Under the pieces are notes generated by a model. The model saw nothing but the letters and a program-made list of their open reading frames with translations, was not told where the DNA came from and did no database searches. From Actinomycetota bacterium (GTDB lineage: Bacteria > Actinomycetota > Humimicrobiia > Hakubellales > JAMDDV01), in contig JAMDDV010000016.1 of NCBI GenBank assembly GCA_023488455.1, forward strand, positions 1-64,000: a stretch of 64,000 nucleotides of DNA, given 5' to 3'. The position numbers and the translations under genes were made by a program. Shown one piece after another: positions 59,389 to 64,000 of this stretch (position 1 is its first letter; each line of letters starts with the position of its first letter).

Positions 59389-60613
59389 GGGTTTACCCAT
59401 TTTCTCATTTTATTTTCTCCTGAGCCTGGTCCTTACAATTTCAATTTTCGGTCTGGTGATGATCTCCAGCGCTGGCTCGGTGGTCGGGATGCAGTATTTC
59501 GGTGATTCGCTTTATTTTCTTAAGCGACAGGTCATCTATTTTCTGGTAGCAGTCGTGATAATGCTGGCAGTCTCATTCATCGATCACAGGATCCTGGCGA
59601 GGTTCTCGTTCTTTTTCATGGCCATATCGATTCTGCTCTTGATCGTTATAATTCTTCCTGGATTTGGTTTTAAGGCTGGCGGCGCTACTAGGTGGATAAG
59701 AATTGGTTTCTTTAACCTGCAACCTTCTGAATTGACCAAGATCTTTTTTGTGCTTTTTTGTGCAGGGATTTTGACGAGAAAAAAAGAGAAGATTGGTGCC
59801 TTCAAACATCTCTTCATGCCGGTAATATTTGTTGCCTTGCTGGTCTCTGGTCTGGTATTTTTGCAGCCCGATCTGAGCACTGTACTCGTCATCTGGATGG
59901 GGCTGTTCTCAATGCTGTTTGTATCAGGTGCAAAACTTAAGCATATCATCGTGATAATCGCTGGCTGGATTGCTGTAGTGCTAGTGTATATATTCTCTGC
60001 TTCATACAGGATAGAGCGGATATTTTCATTCTTAAACAGAGGAGTTGATGCTGAAGGCGCAGGCTTTCAGCTGCAGCAGTCGCTGATTGCAATCGGCTCT
60101 GGTGGTATATTTGGAGTAGGCCTTGGTGCTAGCAGGCAGAAATTTCTATACCTGCCGGAGGCACAGACGGACTTCATTTTTTCCATAGTTGGGGAGGAGT
60201 TCGGTCTTGTTGGAGCGGCTATTCTGGTTGGGCTCTATATGGCAATTTTCATAATAAGCTTTACGATTGCGTTCAGGACAAAGGACAGGCTGTCAAGGCT
60301 GCTTGTGGTGGGAATATCGACGACTATATGCGGACAGGCACTCATAAATATATTATCTGTAATAGGTGTAATTCCCATAACAGGTGTTCCACTTCCCATG
60401 GTCAGCTTTGGTGGATCATCGCTTACGATGACATTGTTTGGCATTGGGGTTATTCTGAACATCATCAGGAACTTAAACAGATCTGAGTTGAGATTGGTGG
60501 ATGAGATCGAGGAGGAAAGTGATAAAGAGATTATTGATATGCGCTGGAGGAACAGGGGGGCATATATATCCGGCAGCGTCCGTCATAAAAAAGGTGAAAG
60601 AAAACGCAGGTGA
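59372..60613 (+). CDS. ftsW: Septal peptidoglycan polymerase FtsW (SEDS family)
   Basis: The lipid II polymerase of the divisome, partner of the class B PBP. The 413-residue membrane protein has about ten helices. SEDS marks are RWIRIGFFNLQPSELTKI, FLQPDLSTVLVIWMG and PEAQTDFIFSIVGEEFG (about 268-284), then VPLPMVSFGGSSL. The start may be TTG 59369 or the adjacent ATG 59372. The C-terminal tail is basic (about 37 residues) and is encoded in a region that overlaps murG out of frame by 95-113 bases. Confidence 0.94.
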   Translation: MKTKNRGLPIFSFYFLLSLVLTISIFGLVMISSAGSVVGMQYFGDSLYFLKRQVIYFLVAVVIMLAVSFIDHRILARFSFFFMAISILLLIVIILPGFGFKAGGATRWIRIGFFNLQPSELTKIFFVLFCAGILTRKKEKIGAFKHLFMPVIFVALLVSGLVFLQPDLSTVLVIWMGLFSMLFVSGAKLKHIIVIIAGWIAVVLVYIFSASYRIERIFSFLNRGVDAEGAGFQLQQSLIAIGSGGIFGVGLGASRQKFLYLPEAQTDFIFSIVGEEFGLVGAAILVGLYMAIFIISFTIAFRTKDRLSRLLVVGISTTICGQALINILSVIGVIPITGVPLPMVSFGGSSLTMTLFGIGVILNIIRNLNRSELRLVDEIEEESDKEIIDMRWRNRGAYISGSVRHKKGERKRR

Positions 60614-61601
60614 GATTGAACTTGGTTTCATCGGATCTGTCCGTGATGAAGGACTCAAGACCATAAAAAAGATTGAGGCCAGGAAATATTTTATGAGGAT
60701 AAGATCATTTGAAAGGCGACCCTCACTTTCCTGGATACCCTCATTTTTTTCCTTGATAAGGGCATTTTTTAGCGTGATGGGATATATCAGGAATTTTAAT
60801 CCAGACGCGGTGCTTGGCTTTGGTGGGTACGTATCTGCTCCTGTCATGCTGGCTTCGCTTGTGTTGAGAATACCGTACATGATCCACGAGCAGAACCTGG
60901 TACCTGGCCGCGCAAACAGGATGTTCGCGCGGTTTGCGAAGGTTTTTTTTGCATCTTTTGCGGAGACAAGAGATTATCTGCCAGAGAGGGTTACATTTGT
61001 ATGTACTGGAAATCCCATCAAGTACTCGGGCTGGACCTCTAAAGAGGAGGCGAGGGCAGATTTCGGCCTGGATGTGGATCGTATAACGGTAGGGCTCTTT
61101 GGCGGAAGCAGGGGCTCTGCATCGATAAATGGACTTGTTTTTGGTTATCTGGGGAGGATGCTGTTGGCAAGAGAAGCACAGATACTGCATATAGCCGGAT
61201 TTGATGAGAGGAGATTATTTGAAGGTGATAGATACATCAGGATGGATTATCTGGAGGATATGCAGAATTTTTACAGCGCCTGTGATTTGATCATATGCCG
61301 CGCTGGTGCTTCGACTATTGCTGAACTGAAGCATTTTAGGAAGCCTGCTGTATTGATACCGTATCCATATGCGGTTGGTGATCACCAGCAAAGGAATGCT
61401 GAGCATCTGGCAAGAGCTGGTTGCGCGATCGTTCTGAATGATTTGAAGATGAGTGCTGATATGGAAAAACATGCAGATTTGATTGCAGACCTTGCTTTTA
61501 ATGAGGAGAAGATTGAGAGAATGGAGGCTTCATATTCAATTTTTGGTGATGGTATTGACCCAGCGCTTAAAATAGTTGAAGAAATTTATCGAATTAATTA
61601 G
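60501..61601 (+). CDS. murG: Undecaprenyldiphospho-muramoylpentapeptide beta-N-acetylglucosaminyltransferase MurG
   Basis: Converts lipid I to lipid II on the inner face of the membrane. The 366-residue protein has ICAGGTGGHIYPAASV near the N-terminus, VLGFGGYVSAPVML, IHEQNLVPGRANR, LFGGSRGSASIN and CRAGASTIAELKHF with the UDP-GlcNAc site. ATG 60501 or GTG 60519 are possible starts. Either places the GGTGGH coding bases within the ftsW gene in another frame. The residues needed for activity appear intact. Confidence 0.94.
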   Translation: MRSRRKVIKRLLICAGGTGGHIYPAASVIKKVKENAGEIELGFIGSVRDEGLKTIKKIEARKYFMRIRSFERRPSLSWIPSFFSLIRAFFSVMGYIRNFNPDAVLGFGGYVSAPVMLASLVLRIPYMIHEQNLVPGRANRMFARFAKVFFASFAETRDYLPERVTFVCTGNPIKYSGWTSKEEARADFGLDVDRITVGLFGGSRGSASINGLVFGYLGRMLLAREAQILHIAGFDERRLFEGDRYIRMDYLEDMQNFYSACDLIICRAGASTIAELKHFRKPAVLIPYPYAVGDHQQRNAEHLARAGCAIVLNDLKMSADMEKHADLIADLAFNEEKIERMEASYSIFGDGIDPALKIVEEIYRIN

Positions 61602-61618
61602 CAGAAGGGCAAAGCAGA

Positions 61619-62989
61619 ATGACGGAGTTGAGTAAACATAAATCGATTTTTTTCGTGGGAATTGGCGGTGCAGGCATGAGCGCACTTGCCAAGGTCTTGC
61701 TTGAACGCGGTTATGATATCGGAGGCTCTGATATTAAAGCTTCCCGCAATACGGAAAGACTGAGGTCGATCGGGGTCAAGATCGTAATTGGCCACAACAG
61801 CGAGAACATAAAAGGGTTCGACTTAATAGTATTCTCCTCTGCGATTCCGCGGGATAATCCTGAAATGCTCGCAGCGAAGAATAATGAGGTCACGACTGTC
61901 AGGAGGGGGGAGCTCCTCTCCTGGATCATGAATGATGCGTACGGCATATCTGTGGCGGGGACGCACGGAAAGACCACGACGACCTCGATGATATCTCTCA
62001 TGGCTGAACTCTGTGGTTTATCACCCACGTTCATAATAGGCGGTGAGTTGAATGATGTGGGTGGCAATGCCAAGAACGGTTCAAGCAATATCGTTATCTG
62101 TGAAGCTGATGAGAGCGACCGCTCCATGGGTTTACTGAAGCCCAGGATATCTGTGGTTACGAACATTGAGGAAGACCATCTGGATAATTTCAGCGGGATA
62201 GAGGATATTAGAAACCTGTTTGAGGACTATCTTGGCAAACTGGGCGGGGATGACCATGCCGTTCTGTGCGGCGATGATGAGGTATTAAGAGAGTTAAGTT
62301 GCAGGTTGAGTGCAAATATACATCTATACGGTCTGGGTGACGGAAATAATGCGGTCGCCAGGAATGTTGAGCTCGGTAAGATGGGTAGTAGTTATATATT
62401 TTCCTACAATGGAAGGAACATTTGTGAGGTAAAACTGAAAGTGCCTGGCAAACATAACGTCCTTAACAGCCTTGCTACAATGAGCGTTGCTCATGTCCTT
62501 GATCTTGATTTAAATAGAGCAGCGGATTCGCTTAAAAATTTCTCAGGTGCACAGCGCAGATTTGAGGTGAAAGGCCAGAATAACGGAGTACTGGTTGTTG
62601 ACGATTACGCCCATCATCCAACTGAGGTAAAAGCCACTCTGGCTGCAGCAAAAAACCACAATGCCAGGAGGGTGGTTGCCATCTTTCAGCCGCATAGATA
62701 TTCCAGGGTGCAGGCGTTATACAGGCAGTTTGGTGATGCCTTCAGGGATGCGGATTTCGTTATAATCACGGATATATACAGTGCGGGCGAAAAGCCAATT
62801 CCGGGGGTGAACAGCAAGCTCATAGTTGATACAATCCTGTCCAGCAGTTCCAGGACCTGGCTGGCCTACTTGCCAAAATTAAAAAATATAAGGAATTATC
62901 TAAAGGAACATCTTGAGCCTGGAGACATGCTGTTGACAATGGGGGCGGGGGATGTGTGGCAGGTCGGTGAGGAGTATCTTGAAGCATGA
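61619..62989 (+). CDS. murC: UDP-N-acetylmuramate-L-alanine ligase MurC
   Basis: Adds L-alanine to UDP-MurNAc. The 456-residue protein has FFVGIGGAGMSALAKVLLERG at the N-terminus in two parts, the P-loop VAGTHGKTTTTSMIS (about 112-126), ICEADESDRSM, NIEEDHLDNFSG and DDYAHHPTEVKATL (about 325-338), all diagnostic of MurC. It follows murG after 17 bases. Its 3' end is overlapped by murB. Confidence 0.95.
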   Translation: MTELSKHKSIFFVGIGGAGMSALAKVLLERGYDIGGSDIKASRNTERLRSIGVKIVIGHNSENIKGFDLIVFSSAIPRDNPEMLAAKNNEVTTVRRGELLSWIMNDAYGISVAGTHGKTTTTSMISLMAELCGLSPTFIIGGELNDVGGNAKNGSSNIVICEADESDRSMGLLKPRISVVTNIEEDHLDNFSGIEDIRNLFEDYLGKLGGDDHAVLCGDDEVLRELSCRLSANIHLYGLGDGNNAVARNVELGKMGSSYIFSYNGRNICEVKLKVPGKHNVLNSLATMSVAHVLDLDLNRAADSLKNFSGAQRRFEVKGQNNGVLVVDDYAHHPTEVKATLAAAKNHNARRVVAIFQPHRYSRVQALYRQFGDAFRDADFVIITDIYSAGEKPIPGVNSKLIVDTILSSSSRTWLAYLPKLKNIRNYLKEHLEPGDMLLTMGAGDVWQVGEEYLEA

Positions 62990-63911
62990 GATACCGCACA
63001 GCGAAAAAATTGCGGAGCTGATCTCTGAGCTCGATAAAAATCAGATCAGCTATCTTGGTTGGGTTGACCTTTCAAAGCTGAGTTACGCAGGCATTGGCGG
63101 TACTGCAGAGATACTGGTCGAGATAAGCAGTGTTCATGAAGCAGCATCTTTTTTAAGCATCCTTATGAGAACAGGTTTGGAGTCAAAGATAATTGGATCG
63201 TGCTCCAACATAATCTTCGGTGATGGAATATTAACCACACCACTTTTTCGCTTGTGCGGAGAATTCTCTCAGGTTAGAGTTGATGGTAACGTGTTGAGAG
63301 CTGGTGCTGCGGTGACTTCAAGGTCTGCTTCAGTATCATCAAAAGATAGCTCATTGAGCGGACTTGAATTTTTGCACGACATACCGGGCAGGGTAGGAGC
63401 TGCAGTGAAGAATAATTCAGGAGCTTTTGGCATGAGCATATCCGATGTCTTTTCCAGTGGCGAGCTGCTTTCGATTGATGGCAGCATACTCAGGGCCTCA
63501 AGAGATGATTTGAAGTTCGGTTATAGGTCTTCTAACTTGGCTGGTGATGCCATTGTGCTGAGAGCGGAGTTCGTCCTGGAGGGCGCTCCATCGAGGGAAA
63601 TCGAGGCCAGGTTGTCAAATTTCAGCATGCTGCGAAGACAGAGTCAGCCAATAGGAGCAAGAAGTGCGGGATCGGTATTCAAGAATCCTGCGGGTACGAC
63701 TGCAGCCCTGCTCATACAGGAATGCGGGCTTAAAGGCCTTAGAAAGGGCGATGCTCAGATATCAGAAAAACATGCCAACTTCATAATAAACCTGAACAGG
63801 GCGACCTTCTCCGATTACGTGTACCTGATAGATGAGATAAGAAGAAGGGTTAATGAGAAGTTTGGGATACTGCTTGAGACCGAGGTTGAGATTTTCAGCG
63901 GGGAAAGTTGA
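62952..63911 (+). CDS. murB: UDP-N-acetylenolpyruvoylglucosamine reductase MurB
   Basis: FAD enzyme reducing UDP-GlcNAc-enolpyruvate to UDP-MurNAc. The 319-residue protein shows SNIIFGDGIL for FAD binding, DIPGRVGAAVKNNSGAFGMS (about 138-157), LKFGYRSSNL, and the catalytic-site GARSAGSVFKNP. The C-terminal KHANFIINL is followed by the usual helix. ATG 62952 gives the longest form; TTG 62979, five bases after GGTGAGGAG, is equally plausible and would shorten the overlap with murC from 38 to 11 bases. Confidence 0.93.
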   Translation: MCGRSVRSILKHEIPHSEKIAELISELDKNQISYLGWVDLSKLSYAGIGGTAEILVEISSVHEAASFLSILMRTGLESKIIGSCSNIIFGDGILTTPLFRLCGEFSQVRVDGNVLRAGAAVTSRSASVSSKDSSLSGLEFLHDIPGRVGAAVKNNSGAFGMSISDVFSSGELLSIDGSILRASRDDLKFGYRSSNLAGDAIVLRAEFVLEGAPSREIEARLSNFSMLRRQSQPIGARSAGSVFKNPAGTTAALLIQECGLKGLRKGDAQISEKHANFIINLNRATFSDYVYLIDEIRRRVNEKFGILLETEVEIFSGES

Positions 63912-64000
63912 GATTATTTAAACGCATATTCCTGATCATCATCATGCTTGGAATAGTATTTTTGGGCGTCTGGTTGGTTAGATCGCCTTATTTCAAGGTT
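63908..64000 (+). CDS. ftsQ: FtsQ-like cell division protein, N-terminal fragment (cut by window edge)
   Basis: A TTG at 63908 overlaps the murB stop (TTGA) and opens a frame running to the window edge. It codes LRLFKRIFLIIIMLGIVFLG and then VWLVRSPYFKV. The short basic start, single membrane helix and the SPYFKV beginning of a POTRA domain match FtsQ/DivIB, and the position after murB is standard. Only 31 codons are seen. Confidence 0.75.
   Translation, partial: MRLFKRIFLIIIMLGIVFLGVWLVRSPYFKV

Noticed and set aside
1..64000. CRISPR arrays, complete insertion sequences, prophage genes, rRNA
   Set aside because: No regularly spaced direct repeats, transposase or phage motifs or rRNA core sequences were found on either strand.

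Overview
The window reads as a chromosomal segment of a free-living bacterium with a monoderm-style gene order. The last 13 kb is a division and cell-wall cluster in the order seen in Actinobacteria and Firmicutes: mraZ, rsmH, an ftsL-like gene, a class B PBP, murE, murF, mraY, murD, ftsW, murG, murC, murB and the start of ftsQ. MurE carries the DNPR motif that goes with meso-diaminopimelate. A short stand-alone GNAT of the mycobacterial ArgA type, a zinc-ribbon/RNase H gene pair and frequent GTG/TTG starts point towards a deep actinobacterial-like lineage. A bacillithiol gene (bshC) would be unusual for classical Actinobacteria, which use mycothiol. No 16S rRNA is present, so the placement is inference.

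Region by region. 1-5.5 kb: the end of a YyaL/DUF255 protein, a 374-bp segment bounded by perfect 17-bp inverted repeats, a polytopic membrane protein, and a CHASE4-like/HAMP/PAS/GGDEF/EAL protein followed by an unknown membrane protein. 5.5-8.1 kb: an ECF-type sigma factor between two extracytoplasmic DUF5667-like proteins with long Asp/Glu-rich tails. 8.1-11.1 kb: a zone of gene decay holding an intact MNT antitoxin with an internally deleted HEPN toxin, a truncated VOC gene and a truncated Gfo/Idh/MocA gene, among intact small genes (zincin, LigD-type phosphoesterase, DUF2284). 11.2-16.9 kb: glycerol-3-phosphate dehydrogenase, NAD synthase, nitroreductase and a three-gene envelope set (LiaF/toast-rack-like). 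16.9-23.5 kb: arginine operon argC-B-D-R-G-H plus a short N-acetylglutamate synthase. 23.6-24.7 kb: a DUF362 ferredoxin-like protein. 24.7-32.8 kb: purine nucleoside salvage, with a BMP-type ABC transporter, nucleoside phosphorylase, amidohydrolase and adenosine deaminase. 32.8-36 kb: radC, a GalT-like gene, a CAU tRNA, a zinc-ribbon coiled-coil protein and RNase H. 36-41 kb: fatty-acid synthesis (fabZ-D-G-F, accD-A). 41-45.9 kb: cobalamin genes (adenosyltransferase, BtuC-like permease, ATPase with an extra domain), RNase P RNA, a homocysteine methyltransferase domain protein and 3-methyladenine glycosylase. 46-50.4 kb: FmdB-like protein, bshC, a lipoprotein and xseAB. 50.4-64 kb: the division/cell-wall cluster.

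Genes are tightly packed, with many ATGA/GTGA/TAATG junctions. Two out-of-frame overlaps are long: accD/accA (143 nt) and ftsW/murG (up to 113 nt). Promoters can be read directly in front of argC, radC (apparently leaderless), the tRNA, rnpB and mraZ. The mraZ promoter carries a 10-bp-periodic repeat array that looks like MraZ boxes. The observations most worth following are the possible invertible or MITE-like segment at 617-990, the sigma/DUF5667 module, the decayed HEPN toxin beside an intact antitoxin, the two long overlaps, the leaderless radC promoter and the extra domain on the BtuD-like ATPase.
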